From NCBI GenBank assembly GCA_027450185.1, contig DAIDKF010000003.1, positions 1-64,000 of the forward strand: DNA of 64,000 nucleotides. Reading direction: 5' to 3'. Origin of the DNA: Granulicella sp. Lineage in GTDB: Bacteria; Acidobacteriota; Terriglobia; Terriglobales; Acidobacteriaceae. Every line of letters begins with the position of its first letter. The first letter of the stretch is position 1. Made by a program: the position numbers and the translations under genes. Below, piece after piece: positions 8,934 through 17,651 of this stretch. Below the pieces are notes generated by a model that was not told the DNA's origin, did not search any database, and saw nothing but the letters and a program-made list of their open reading frames with translations.

Positions 8934-9062
8934 AAATCTCCTTCCACAACGGTATGTGGCTTGCAAAGGGCGGTGAGTGAAGAAATGTTTCCTCTAAATT
9001 GGATGCAGCCGAGCTGTGGATTACTGCCTGACAAGCAGAGAAAGGTTTAGCATCGAAGCACT

Positions 9063-10301
9063 ATGAGCATCGTGACTACTCCATTGCAAACGACATCGAC
9101 GAAGCGTACACAATTGGCCCACCTGACGGCGCAGTTAGAGGACTTGCGCGCGCGTGGAACCTACTTCAAGCTGCGTGTGCTGGACGATGCGCAGGGGCCG
9201 GTGTGCCACTATGACGGCCGCGAGGTGATCAATCTTGCATCGAATAATTACCTCGGGCTGTGCGACCATCCGAAGCTGCGCGAAGCGGCGATTGCGGCGA
9301 TCGGGAAGTATGGCGTGGGCTCGGGCGCGGTGCGCACCATTGCCGGAACGATGCGGATTCACATGGAGCTTGAAGAGAAGATTGCGCGCTTCAAGGGGGT
9401 CGAGGCGTGCGTGGTGTTTCAATCGGGCTTCACGGCGAATGCGGGAACGGTGTCGAGCATCCTGGGGAAGGACGATTTCATTCTCTCCGACGAGTTGAAT
9501 CACGCCAGCATTATCGACGGAGCGAGGCTCTCTCGCGCCAGGATCAAGGTGTTCCGGCATAAGGACGTGGCCCACGCGGAGGAGTTGTTGAAGGAAATTC
9601 AACACGAATCCGGGCAAAAGCTGGTGATTACCGACGGTGTGTTTTCGATGGACGGGGACATCGGGCCCGTGAGAGCGCTGGCGGAGCTGTGCGACAAGTA
9701 TGGCGCGATCATGATGGTGGACGATGCCCATGCGAGCGGCGTTCTGGGGCGCAACGGGCGCGGCAGCGTGGACCACTTCGGCTGCACGCAGCGGGTGGAT
9801 GTGCAGGTGGGAACGTTGTCAAAGGCCATTGGAGCGCTGGGCGGCTATGTGTGCGGCTCGCGGGATTTGATTGACTACCTCTACCATCGTGCGCGGCCGT
9901 TTTTGTTTTCCACGTCGCATCCGCCGAGTGTTGCGGCGAGCTGCATCGCTGCGTTCGACATCCTGGAGAATGAGCCCGAACGGATCGAGCGGCTATGGGC
10001 GAATACGAAGTATTTTCAGGAGCAGTTGAGGCTGGCGGGATTTGATATCGGCGGCAGGACGACGCCGAAGAGCGAGACGCCGATCACGCCGATCATCATT
10101 GGCGACGGGCGCAAGACGATGGACTACAGCCGGGCACTGTTTGAGCAGGGCCTGATGGCGACCGGGATTGCGTTCCCCACCGTGCCCGAAGGCAAGGCAC
10201 GCGTTCGCTGCATCATGACAAGCGAGCACACCCGCGCGCAGATCGATAAGGCGTTGGAGATTTTGACGAGTACGGCGAAGGGGATGGAGCTGCTGGGATG
10301 A
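9063..10301 (+). CDS. kbl: Alpha-oxoamine synthase, likely glycine C-acetyltransferase (2-amino-3-ketobutyrate CoA ligase)
   Basis: This is a PLP enzyme of the alpha-oxoamine synthase family that joins or splits an amino acid and an acyl-CoA. The visible signature is the PLP-lysine motif VGTLSKAIGALGGYVCGS, with DELNHASIIDGARLS and VDDAHASGVLGRNGRG upstream, in the usual order. The full sequence fits Kbl, which splits 2-amino-3-oxobutyrate to glycine and acetyl-CoA. The usual partner, threonine dehydrogenase, is not adjacent, so related activities (8-amino-7-oxononanoate synthase, serine palmitoyltransferase) cannot be fully excluded. The gene appears to stand alone, convergent with the Rel/SpoT gene. 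Confidence 0.85.
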   Translation: MSIVTTPLQTTSTKRTQLAHLTAQLEDLRARGTYFKLRVLDDAQGPVCHYDGREVINLASNNYLGLCDHPKLREAAIAAIGKYGVGSGAVRTIAGTMRIHMELEEKIARFKGVEACVVFQSGFTANAGTVSSILGKDDFILSDELNHASIIDGARLSRARIKVFRHKDVAHAEELLKEIQHESGQKLVITDGVFSMDGDIGPVRALAELCDKYGAIMMVDDAHASGVLGRNGRGSVDHFGCTQRVDVQVGTLSKAIGALGGYVCGSRDLIDYLYHRARPFLFSTSHPPSVAASCIAAFDILENEPERIERLWANTKYFQEQLRLAGFDIGGRTTPKSETPITPIIIGDGRKTMDYSRALFEQGLMATGIAFPTVPEGKARVRCIMTSEHTRAQIDKALEILTSTAKGMELLG

Positions 10302-10329
10302 AAACGTCAGACGCTCTGCGGACTAAACG

Positions 10330-12795
10330 CTAGACCTTCTGCACGCGGTGCACGGTGCGGACGCCCGGGACCTTGCGCAGGTTCTGGGTGATGCGCGTGA
10401 GGTGGCGAAGGTCGAGGGTTTCGATGACGAAGTCGATGTTGACGGCGTCGTCCTCGGCGGGGCGGGTCTCGACGGATTTGATGTTGGTGCCGTCCTCGGA
10501 GATGATGGCGGCAAACTCTTTGAGCAGCCCGGCGCGGTCGTCGACGAGGATGACGAGCTTGACGGGATAGGTGGTGGGTTTGGCGGCGTTGGGTGAGTTG
10601 GGGTTGGCGGATTCGGCCCATGCAACGTCGATGCGGCGGTCGGCCTCGTAGAGCAGGTTCTGCACGTTGGGACAACTGCGTGCGTGGACTGCGACGCCCT
10701 TGCCGCGGGTGACGTAGCCGATGATCTCCTCGCCGCGAATCGGATTGCAACAGCGGGCGCGATAGACCAGCAGATCGTCCTGGCCCTCGACCTGCAGCGA
10801 GTCCGAACCTTTGCCGAAGAAGACGCGCTTTACCGCCTCCGACATGTGCGCGAGTGTGTTGCCTGGCGTTCCGGCTTCGTTCGCCGGAGCTTCAACGGGG
10901 AGGGTGCTGCCTGGTTCCAGTTTGTTGAGCACCTGACGCGCCGAGTACTTGCCAAAGCCAATGCCGGCGAGCATATCCTGCACCGAGCCGAGGCCGTATT
11001 CGGTGGCGATGCGTTCGTAGTCCGTGGGTTTGAACTTGTCCAGCGAGAGCTTGTAGCGGCGGGCCTCGCGCTGCAGCAGCTTGTTGCCGATCTCGATAGC
11101 GCGGGTGCGCTGATTCTCGTTGAGCCAGTGCTTGATCTTGTTGCGCGCGCGCGAACTTTTGGTGAAGCTGAGCCAGTCGCGCGAGGGCGAGTGCCCGGCC
11201 TGGGTGGAGACCTCGACGATGTCGCCGTTACGCAGCCGCGTGCGCAGCGGAACGATGCGGCCGTTCACCTTTGCGCCAATGGTCGCATGGCCGACGTCGG
11301 TGTGGATGGCGTAGGCGAAGTCGATGGGGCTGGCGTCCTTGGGCAGAACGATGACCTTGCCTTTGGGCGTAAAGGTGTAGACCTCCTCGGGGTACAGGTC
11401 GATGCGCAGGGTCGACATGAACTCGTTGGGGTCGGTCATCTCGCGCTGCCACTCCATGAGCTGGCGTACCCATGCGAGACGCTGCTCGTCCTTGGCGCTG
11501 ACGTTGTCGGTGGCCTTGTACTTCCAGTGCGCGGCGATGCCTTCTTCGGCGACGCGGTGCATGTCCTCGGTGCGAATCTGCACCTCGAACTGATGGCCGC
11601 CTTCGGCGATCAGCGTAGTGTGCAGCGACTGGTACAGGTTGGGCCGCGGCATCGCGATGAAGTCTTTGAATCGGCCCGGAACAGGCCGCCAGATGCTGTG
11701 CAGCAGGCCGAGCACGGCATAACAGTCGGACTCGGTTTCGGTGATGACGCGGACGGCAAAGAGGTCGAAGACCTGCTCTACGGGAATGCCGTGCGCGACG
11801 AGCTTCTGCTGGATCGAGTAGAGGCGCTTGATGCGCGATTCGACGCGGGCCTTGAGGCCGGCTTCGTGCAATTTGCTCTCGAGAGTGGCGACGGTGCGCT
11901 CCAGAAACGCCTCGCCTTCGCCGCGCAGGGAGTCGACTTCGGAAGAGAGCTGCGTGTAGGCGAAGGGATCGATGTAACGGAAGGCGAGGTCTTCGAGTTC
12001 GCCGCGCAGCTTGCCCATGCCGAGACGATGCGCGAGCGGAGCGTAGACGTCGAGCGTCTCGCGAGCAATGCGCTTCTGCTTCTCTGCGCTCAGGTGCTCG
12101 AGCGTGCGCATGTTGTGCAGGCGGTCGGCGAGCTTGATGATGACCACACGCAGGTCGGTGACCATGGCGAGCAGCATCTTGCGGATGTTCTCGGCTTGGT
12201 GATCTTCGCGGTTGGCGAACTTGATCTTGTCGAGCTTGGTGACGCCTTCGACGATATGTGCGACCTGCTCGCTGAAGCGCCGTGCGATCTCGCCGGTGGT
12301 GACGTCAGTGTCTTCGACCGCGTCGTGGAGCAGGCCGGCGGCGATGGCGGTCGCGTCCATCTTGAGTTCAGCGAGCACCTGAGCGACTTCAAGGGGATGA
12401 CCGATGTAGGCCTCGCCTGAGGCGCGGCGCTGGCCCTCATGCTTCTGCATGGAGAAGGCCCAGGCTGAGCGAATGAGATTGAGATCGTCAGCGGGACGGT
12501 TGGTCCTGACGGTCTCGATGAGATGCTCGAAGCGGGCATCGAGATCGTCGCCGCTGATTGACGGCGTTGATGCGGGCGGTTCAGGTGGAGTGGCGGAGAG
12601 CAACTCCACCACGGGCTCGTTGAGGACCACGCAAGACTCGGAGATGCGAGCAGGCACACCCTCAGGATGCGAGACCGCGGGGAGCGCTGCATCGAGCTCC
12701 GTGCCGGTTTCGCTGCTTTGGGGTGCGCCAGGGGGAGCGGCCGCACGAGATTCCGGAGCGCTGGAGACAGGTGTCTCCGGCTGCGCAATATCCAT
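10330..12795 (-). CDS. Bifunctional (p)ppGpp synthetase/hydrolase, RelA/SpoT family
   Basis: This is a long RSH protein controlling the stringent response. In order it has an HD hydrolase domain (YIGHPLEVAQVLAELKMDA, GLLHDAVEDTD with the HD pair intact), a synthetase domain (VRVITETESDCYAVLGLLHS and GRFKDFIAMPRPNLYQSLHT), a TGS domain (YTFTPKGKVIVLPKDASPID) and a C-terminal ACT domain (VILVDDRAGLLKEFAAIISE). The intact HD motif supports hydrolase activity, so it is called bifunctional. The ATG at 12795 is preferred over the TTG at 12801. About 70 residues of low-complexity Pro/Ala/Glu sequence precede the HD domain, longer than in E. coli SpoT. Confidence 0.93.
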   Translation of the reverse strand: MDIAQPETPVSSAPESRAAAPPGAPQSSETGTELDAALPAVSHPEGVPARISESCVVLNEPVVELLSATPPEPPASTPSISGDDLDARFEHLIETVRTNRPADDLNLIRSAWAFSMQKHEGQRRASGEAYIGHPLEVAQVLAELKMDATAIAAGLLHDAVEDTDVTTGEIARRFSEQVAHIVEGVTKLDKIKFANREDHQAENIRKMLLAMVTDLRVVIIKLADRLHNMRTLEHLSAEKQKRIARETLDVYAPLAHRLGMGKLRGELEDLAFRYIDPFAYTQLSSEVDSLRGEGEAFLERTVATLESKLHEAGLKARVESRIKRLYSIQQKLVAHGIPVEQVFDLFAVRVITETESDCYAVLGLLHSIWRPVPGRFKDFIAMPRPNLYQSLHTTLIAEGGHQFEVQIRTEDMHRVAEEGIAAHWKYKATDNVSAKDEQRLAWVRQLMEWQREMTDPNEFMSTLRIDLYPEEVYTFTPKGKVIVLPKDASPIDFAYAIHTDVGHATIGAKVNGRIVPLRTRLRNGDIVEVSTQAGHSPSRDWLSFTKSSRARNKIKHWLNENQRTRAIEIGNKLLQREARRYKLSLDKFKPTDYERIATEYGLGSVQDMLAGIGFGKYSARQVLNKLEPGSTLPVEAPANEAGTPGNTLAHMSEAVKRVFFGKGSDSLQVEGQDDLLVYRARCCNPIRGEEIIGYVTRGKGVAVHARSCPNVQNLLYEADRRIDVAWAESANPNSPNAAKPTTYPVKLVILVDDRAGLLKEFAAIISEDGTNIKSVETRPAEDDAVNIDFVIETLDLRHLTRITQNLRKVPGVRTVHRVQKV

Positions 12796-12882
12796 ACGCA
12801 ATTATACGGGCGGCCTGCGCGAGTGTCGTGAACCGTTGCCAAGCGGGCGCCGGGGAGCGAACACAGCGGAATCTGCCAGCGG

Positions 12883-14088
12883 CTACGGCTTGAGCACGCC
12901 CGGCGTGGGGCGCTGTCCACCGTTGGCCCAGCGCACCATCTCGTCGAAGGCGTCTCCCACTTCGTCTTGCGTAAAGTTGCAATGTCCCTCGCGGTCGACG
13001 ACCTGCTGGACGAGGTTGTCTCCAAAGCCAACCTCCTGCACCTGGTGGTTGTAGAGGGCGAGTTGGCTGGGCTCGACGATGGGGTCGTAGATGGTGTGGA
13101 GCGCGAGCATGGGACGGCCCAGGTGTCCGTTGGGCGTGTAGTGGCGCATCAGGTAGGCACGGGCGCGCGGCTCCGCGGCGTAACGCCTGACCTTCTCGTT
13201 CAACTCGAAGTCGCCGCTGGAGCCGTTGAGGCTGGTGCCCGTGTAGATATGGTTGCGGTTGTCAAAAGGGTTGCCCCCGGCGCGGCGTTGCAGGTCGCCA
13301 ATCACGAAGGTCCAGTAGGCGATGTCGTGGGCCAGATCCTGATCGGAACGGAGACCCATGAGGTTGCGCAGTCGCATGGCGTCCTCCGGGTTGGCGTGCA
13401 CGGCGGCGAGCACGCGATCATAGTCGGCGTGGGTATCCTCGTAATCGGCGGGCACGGGAACCAGCGGTGGCATGACTCCGGGGAAGTAGGCATCGAAGGC
13501 AGCGCGCATGGCGAAGCGCCGCTCCATGGCCTGGTACGTCGGCCCGACAGCGCCGCAGAGATCCAGCCCGCCAAGGTAAGGCTTGGGATTCAGCTCCAGC
13601 GTGATCGCCACCAGGTCGCCGCCCATCGAGCGTCCAACGGCATAGGTCGCGGTCGGCTGTCCATACTGCCTGGTGAAGTAGCGCCGCAGCGATTCAGTCT
13701 CCGGGTAGGCCTGCTGCAAGGCCCATCCGGGCGTCGAGTAGGCGCTCTGGACGACTGCATAGTGGCGCTCGAAGAATGGTATCTGCTCGGGGGACAGGCG
13801 CGCGGCGATGTGGAAGCTCACGGGTTGCTGCGCGTAACCGTGGTAGAAGACCACCAGCGCGTGATTCCAGTGGGTGGGCACGTCGACGCGATAGGCTGCA
13901 CCATCGAGCATGCCCACTTCAGTGAAGCCGTAGGTGGACTGGAGTGTCTGCCTTTGCGCGGATCGCGGCTTCGGCGCGGCGGCCTGCAAGTGAAGCGCGG
14001 ACAGCACTAGGGCCGCCGTCAGGCGTCGTCCTGCAATGGCGGCGATGCTGGGTCGTCGTGCAGCCTGGGACATGATGCGTTGCATCAT
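12883..14088 (-). CDS. Exported alpha/beta-hydrolase-fold protein
   Basis: The protein has a signal-like hydrophobic N-terminus (RRLTAALVLSALHLQAAA) and an alpha/beta hydrolase core. VVFYHGYAQQP gives the oxyanion-hole region, and the nucleophile elbow GRSMGGDLVAI contains the likely catalytic serine. The final His is probably within DREGHCNFTQDEV near the C-terminus, and DPIVEPSQ carries a likely Asp. It is a secreted or periplasmic esterase or peptidase-like enzyme of unknown substrate. Starts at 14088, 14085 and 14073 are all possible; 14088 is used. It lies downstream of fumC, separated by a terminator. Confidence 0.75.
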   Translation of the reverse strand: MMQRIMSQAARRPSIAAIAGRRLTAALVLSALHLQAAAPKPRSAQRQTLQSTYGFTEVGMLDGAAYRVDVPTHWNHALVVFYHGYAQQPVSFHIAARLSPEQIPFFERHYAVVQSAYSTPGWALQQAYPETESLRRYFTRQYGQPTATYAVGRSMGGDLVAITLELNPKPYLGGLDLCGAVGPTYQAMERRFAMRAAFDAYFPGVMPPLVPVPADYEDTHADYDRVLAAVHANPEDAMRLRNLMGLRSDQDLAHDIAYWTFVIGDLQRRAGGNPFDNRNHIYTGTSLNGSSGDFELNEKVRRYAAEPRARAYLMRHYTPNGHLGRPMLALHTIYDPIVEPSQLALYNHQVQEVGFGDNLVQQVVDREGHCNFTQDEVGDAFDEMVRWANGGQRPTPGVLKP

Positions 14089-14171
14089 TCTAGCGCTTCG
14101 GCTTCGCTCCGGTTCTGCGCGAGGAAGATCGTTGACCGTGGTACGCGGCTGATCGGGAGCTGCGTGCACAG

Positions 14172-14205
14172 AGACAGAAAGGCGGCCGCTGTAAAGCGGC
14201 CGCCT
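14172..14205 (-). terminator. Rho-independent terminator of fumC
   Basis: A perfect ten-base inverted repeat, AGGCGGCCGC and GCGGCCGCCT, with a six-base loop is followed on the minus strand by TTTCTGTCTC. It lies 35 bases after the fumC stop and separates it from the hydrolase gene. Confidence 0.85.
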
Positions 14206-14239
14206 CTGTACTGCGCGATGCGTGTGAGACCCCGGTGGA

Positions 14240-15667
14240 CTAGCCCTGTGCGCTGGTCATCTTCTCCGGCCGCATGTACTTGTCGAACTCCTCTTCGGTC
14301 AGGTAGCCCAGCTTGCGGTTGGCCTCGCGCAAGGAGAGACCCTCGTGGTGCGCCGTCTTGGCCAGCTTCGCCGCCTTGTCATAGCCAATGTGCTGATTGA
14401 GCGCGGTCACCAGCATCAGGCACTTCTCGACATACTCGTTGATGCGCTGGAGATTGGCTTCGATCCCGCTCACGCAGAACTCGACGAACATGTGGCAGGT
14501 GTCGGTCAAAAGCCGCGCCGAGTGCATGAAGTTGTAGATCATCACCGGCTTGAAGACGTTGAGCTCGAAGTTGCCCTGGCTGCCGCCAAAGGCGATGGCC
14601 GCGTTGTTGCCATGCACCTGCACGGCGACCATCGTCATCGCTTCGCTTTGCGTGGGGTTCACCTTGCCCGGCATGATCGAGCTGCCGGGCTCGTTCTCTG
14701 GAATCGTCAACTCGCCCAGGCCGCAGCGGGGCCCGGAGCTGAGCCACCTAACATCGTTGGCGATCTTCATCAGGGAAGCCGAGAGCGTCACCAGCGAGCC
14801 GCTTGCGAACACCAGTTCGTCATGCGCCGAGAGTGCGGCGAACTTATTCGGATGCGAGCGGAAGGGCAGCTTCGTCAGATCGGCGATCTTCGCTGCGGCG
14901 CGGTCTGCGAACTCGGGATGCGTGTTCAGTCCAGTGCCCACGGCGGTGCCGCCAATCGCCAGTTCGTAGAGGCCGAAGAGCGACATCTCCATGCGCGCGA
15001 TGTCGCGTTCCAGCAGGCTGGCCCAGCCGCCGATCTCCTGCCCGAGCGTGAGCGGCGTTGCATCCTGCAGGTGGGTTCGTCCAATCTTGACGATGGCCTC
15101 AAACTCCTTCGCCTTGGCCGCAATCGCATCGTGGAGATGTTGCACTGCCGGGATCAGCCGCTCCTTCACCACGGTGGCCGCAGCAATATACATCGCCGCC
15201 GGGAAGGTGTCGTTGGAGGACTGCGACATATTTACATGGTCGTTCGGATGAACGGGCTTCTTGCTGCCCATCTCGCCGCCCGCAATCTCAATCGCGCGGT
15301 TCGAGATCACCTCGTTGACGTTCATATTAGTCTGGGTGCCAGAGCCCGTCTGCCAGATGCGCAGCGGAAATTCCTCGTTGTGCTCGCCTGCAATGATCTC
15401 GTCGCAGGCGCGAACGATCAACTGCATGGTGTCCTTCGGAAGCTTCCCCAGATCGTAATTGACCAGTGCTGCCGCCTTCTTGAGGATCGCGAAGGAACGG
15501 ATCAACTCTAGCGGCATGCGGTCGTCGCCGATCGCAAAGTGATGCAGGGAGCGCTCCGTCTGCGCACCCCAGTAATGATTGGCTGGAACTTCAATCTGGC
15601 CCATGCTGTCAGACTCGATACGTACACCCTGCTTCGTCTCTGCGATCATTTCGATTGTCCTGTTCAT
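14240..15667 (-). CDS. fumC: Class II fumarate hydratase FumC
   Basis: FumC converts fumarate and malate in the TCA cycle, without an iron-sulfur cluster. The superfamily signature [16 protein letters not shown] is intact, and the substrate-binding motifs [15 protein letters not shown] and [12 protein letters not shown] are present. Length fits the family. The start at 15667 is used, but an ATG at 15649 would also work. It diverges from gltA across a 505-base intergenic region that contains a CRP-type palindrome next to gltA, so TCA-cycle genes face each other here. It ends at its own terminator. Confidence 0.97.
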   Translation of the reverse strand: MNRTIEMIAETKQGVRIESDSMGQIEVPANHYWGAQTERSLHHFAIGDDRMPLELIRSFAILKKAAALVNYDLGKLPKDTMQLIVRACDEIIAGEHNEEFPLRIWQTGSGTQTNMNVNEVISNRAIEIAGGEMGSKKPVHPNDHVNMSQSSNDTFPAAMYIAAATVVKERLIPAVQHLHDAIAAKAKEFEAIVKIGRTHLQDATPLTLGQEIGGWASLLERDIARMEMSLFGLYELAIGGTAVGTGLNTHPEFADRAAAKIADLTKLPFRSHPNKFAALSAHDELVFASGSLVTLSASLMKIANDVRWLSSGPRCGLGELTIPENEPGSSIMPGKVNPTQSEAMTMVAVQVHGNNAAIAFGGSQGNFELNVFKPVMIYNFMHSARLLTDTCHMFVEFCVSGIEANLQRINEYVEKCLMLVTALNQHIGYDKAAKLAKTAHHEGLSLREANRKLGYLTEEEFDKYMRPEKMTSAQG

Positions 15668-16104
15668 GAATTAATTTCCCTCATCCTGCGTACCGCGTTC
15701 CGCCAAAGTAAGTTCCACTGGGTTATCCAATCGAAGAAGGCGTAGTCGCGGAGAGCTCGAGCTGTCTTTATCGCAAAGAATTATATCGACCTACTTTGAC
15801 GATTCGCTTTTGATCAGGCTTGGAGCGCGTCGATATACGGCTACGTGCTCGATCGATTAATTAATAATGCGCGCTCCGGTAATCGACCGAGGAAAAGGTA
15901 TGCAGGCCGCGAGTTTTTGAAACTTGCCATAAGATTCTCGGGAGAGATATTCGGGTCATCGAAGTTGCGTAATTGCACAAAGCCCGGTCTCTTTTTTAGA
16001 ACCCGAGTTATCGTGCGGCCTGATTAGGTCACAGGTCACGCAGGCGTGCTTGGTGAACCCATAAAAGTCGCAAGGATATTTTCTAGCCTTGAATAGATAT
16101 CAAT
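15668..16104. other. Divergent fumC/gltA intergenic region
   Basis: This stretch is visibly more AT-rich than the flanking genes and carries the promoters of both fumC and gltA. Short ORFs in the track here (for example 15845-16027) have no ribosome site or recognisable sequence. No RNA gene is visible. Apart from the palindrome listed next, I see no clear operator. Confidence 0.6.
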
Positions 16105-16120
16105 TGTGACAGCGGTCACA
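16105..16120. promoter_or_regulatory. CRP-type palindrome upstream of gltA
   Basis: The sequence TGTGACAGCGGTCACA is a perfect TGTGA-N6-TCACA palindrome. Its centre is about 60 bases before the gltA start, compatible with an activator site close to a promoter. It matches the sites listed at 21437, 26844 and 26998 in both arms. The likely reader is the Crp/Fnr protein encoded at 25608. Confidence 0.75.
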
Positions 16121-16172
16121 GCCAACAATAATCACAGAGGAAGATTGTTTACCAATCAAAGGGGAGTACTTC

Positions 16173-17492
16173 ATGGATAACACCGTAACAGTAATTGATA
16201 ACCGCACAGAAAAACAATATACGTTTCCGGTCACGCATGACACCATCCGAGCGATGGATCTACGCAAGATCAAAGTGAACCCTGATGATTTCGGGATGAT
16301 GTCCTATGATCCAGCCTTCATGAACACAGCATCCTGCCAGAGCAAGATCACGTACATCGATGGAGACAAGGGCATACTGCGTTATCGCGGGTATGATATT
16401 GCCGATCTGGCCGAGCATTGCACGTTCCCCCAGGTGGCCTATCTCGTCATCCATGGCGAACTGCCCACCCCGGAGCAGGAGGCAGAGTGGCTTGCAGCCA
16501 TCCGCATCCACATGGGCATCTTTGAAAACATCAAGAAGTTCATGGAAGGCTTCCGCTACGATGCGCATCCCATGGGCATGCTGGTCAGCACGATTGCAGC
16601 GCTCTCGACCTTCTATCCCGATGCGAAACACGTACGCAACCATGACAATCAGATGCACAGTATTCACCGGATCATTGGAAAGATTCCGATTATTGCTGCC
16701 TATGGATACCGTCATAGCAAGGGTCTCGACTATATTGCTCCCGAGCCGAATCTAGGCTATGCGGAGAACTTCATGCACATGATGTGGGACCGCAGCCCGC
16801 TGCAGCATCTGAAGCATCCGGTGCTGGCGCGCGCGCTCGACGTACTGTTTATACTCCACATCGATCACGAGCAGAATTGTTCCACCAATGCGATGCGCGC
16901 TGTAGGCAGTTCCGAGGCAGACCCGTTCCTTTCGACCGCCGCAGCAGCATCGGCGCTGGCTGGCCCGCTGCATGGGGGCGCTAACGAAGCGGTGCTCAAG
17001 ATGCTCGATGAGATTGGCTCCAAGGAGAATATTCCCGCCTTCATCAAGGGCGTGAAGGAAGGCAAGGAGAAGCTGATGGGCTTCGGGCATCGTGTGTATA
17101 AGAACTACGACCCGCGCGCCCGCATGATCAAGAAGACAGCAGAGTCGGTCTTCGAGATCACAGGTCGGAACAAAAAGATCGACCTGGCTATGGAACTGGA
17201 ACGGATCGCCCTCAGCGACGAGTATTTTATCTCCCGTAAGCTCTATCCGAACGTCGACTTCTACTCCGGCATCATCTACGAGGCCATGGGACTTGAGCCC
17301 AAGATGTTCACCGTGCTGTTTGCGATTCCGCGCGCAGTCGGCTGGCTGGCGCAGTGGCAGGAGTTGATCAACGATCCCGAGCAGAAGATCGCGCGGCCAC
17401 GGCAGGTATATACCGGGTACGACCAGAGGCCGCTGCCTGACTCCTATACCTACGGAGCGAGGACGGAAGAAGCTCTGGTATCCACACACTAA
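16173..17492 (+). CDS. gltA: Citrate synthase
   Basis: Citrate synthase condenses acetyl-CoA and oxaloacetate at the entry of the TCA cycle. The catalytic residues are visible in ALAGPLHGGANEAVL (His), MGFGHRVYK (His) and NVDFYSGIIYEAMG (Asp). The length of 439 residues and the N-terminal beta-rich part (ITYIDGDKGILRYRGYDI) match the hexameric, long bacterial type, which in many bacteria is regulated by NADH. A strong AGGGGAG ribosome site precedes the ATG. A CRP-type palindrome lies about 60 bases upstream. The next gene is a CoA-transferase, matching an acetate-oxidising arrangement. Confidence 0.97.
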   Translation: MDNTVTVIDNRTEKQYTFPVTHDTIRAMDLRKIKVNPDDFGMMSYDPAFMNTASCQSKITYIDGDKGILRYRGYDIADLAEHCTFPQVAYLVIHGELPTPEQEAEWLAAIRIHMGIFENIKKFMEGFRYDAHPMGMLVSTIAALSTFYPDAKHVRNHDNQMHSIHRIIGKIPIIAAYGYRHSKGLDYIAPEPNLGYAENFMHMMWDRSPLQHLKHPVLARALDVLFILHIDHEQNCSTNAMRAVGSSEADPFLSTAAAASALAGPLHGGANEAVLKMLDEIGSKENIPAFIKGVKEGKEKLMGFGHRVYKNYDPRARMIKKTAESVFEITGRNKKIDLAMELERIALSDEYFISRKLYPNVDFYSGIIYEAMGLEPKMFTVLFAIPRAVGWLAQWQELINDPEQKIARPRQVYTGYDQRPLPDSYTYGARTEEALVSTH

Positions 17493-17532
17493 GTCGATGC
17501 AAGCGGTAGATGGTGTTTTGAACATTTTCCGG

Positions 17533-17570
17533 GCGGCCTGCTGTCATGAAATTCCATGGCGGTAGGCCGC
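17533..17570 (+). terminator. Hairpin between gltA and the CoA-transferase gene
   Basis: Arms GCGGCCT and AGGCCGC flank a 24-base loop that holds a smaller CATG-based inverted repeat. It lies 40 bases after gltA but has no T-run, so it could be a weak terminator or an mRNA processing or stability element within an operon. Confidence 0.35.
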
Positions 17571-17651
17571 TTCCGGATAGTGACCCTGCAACACAGTTCT
17601 GAACCAGCACGTCCACATTGCAACTCCACAGAAAAAGGAAGGTAATTTTCG

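Noticed and set aside
10684-12420. 578-residue plus-strand ORF opposite the Rel/SpoT gene
   Set aside because: It is a mirror frame of a strongly conserved gene; no ribosome site or domain.
12967-14010. 347-residue plus-strand ORF opposite the alpha/beta hydrolase
   Set aside because: Shadow ORF; the minus-strand product has a signal peptide and a nucleophile elbow.
14345-15511. 388-residue plus-strand ORF opposite fumC
   Set aside because: fumC is beyond doubt from its signatures; this is its antisense frame.
16021-16060. GGTCACAGGTCACG before gltA as a second CRP-type site
   Set aside because: Only the right arm is present (TCACA); the left arm does not match at the required distance.
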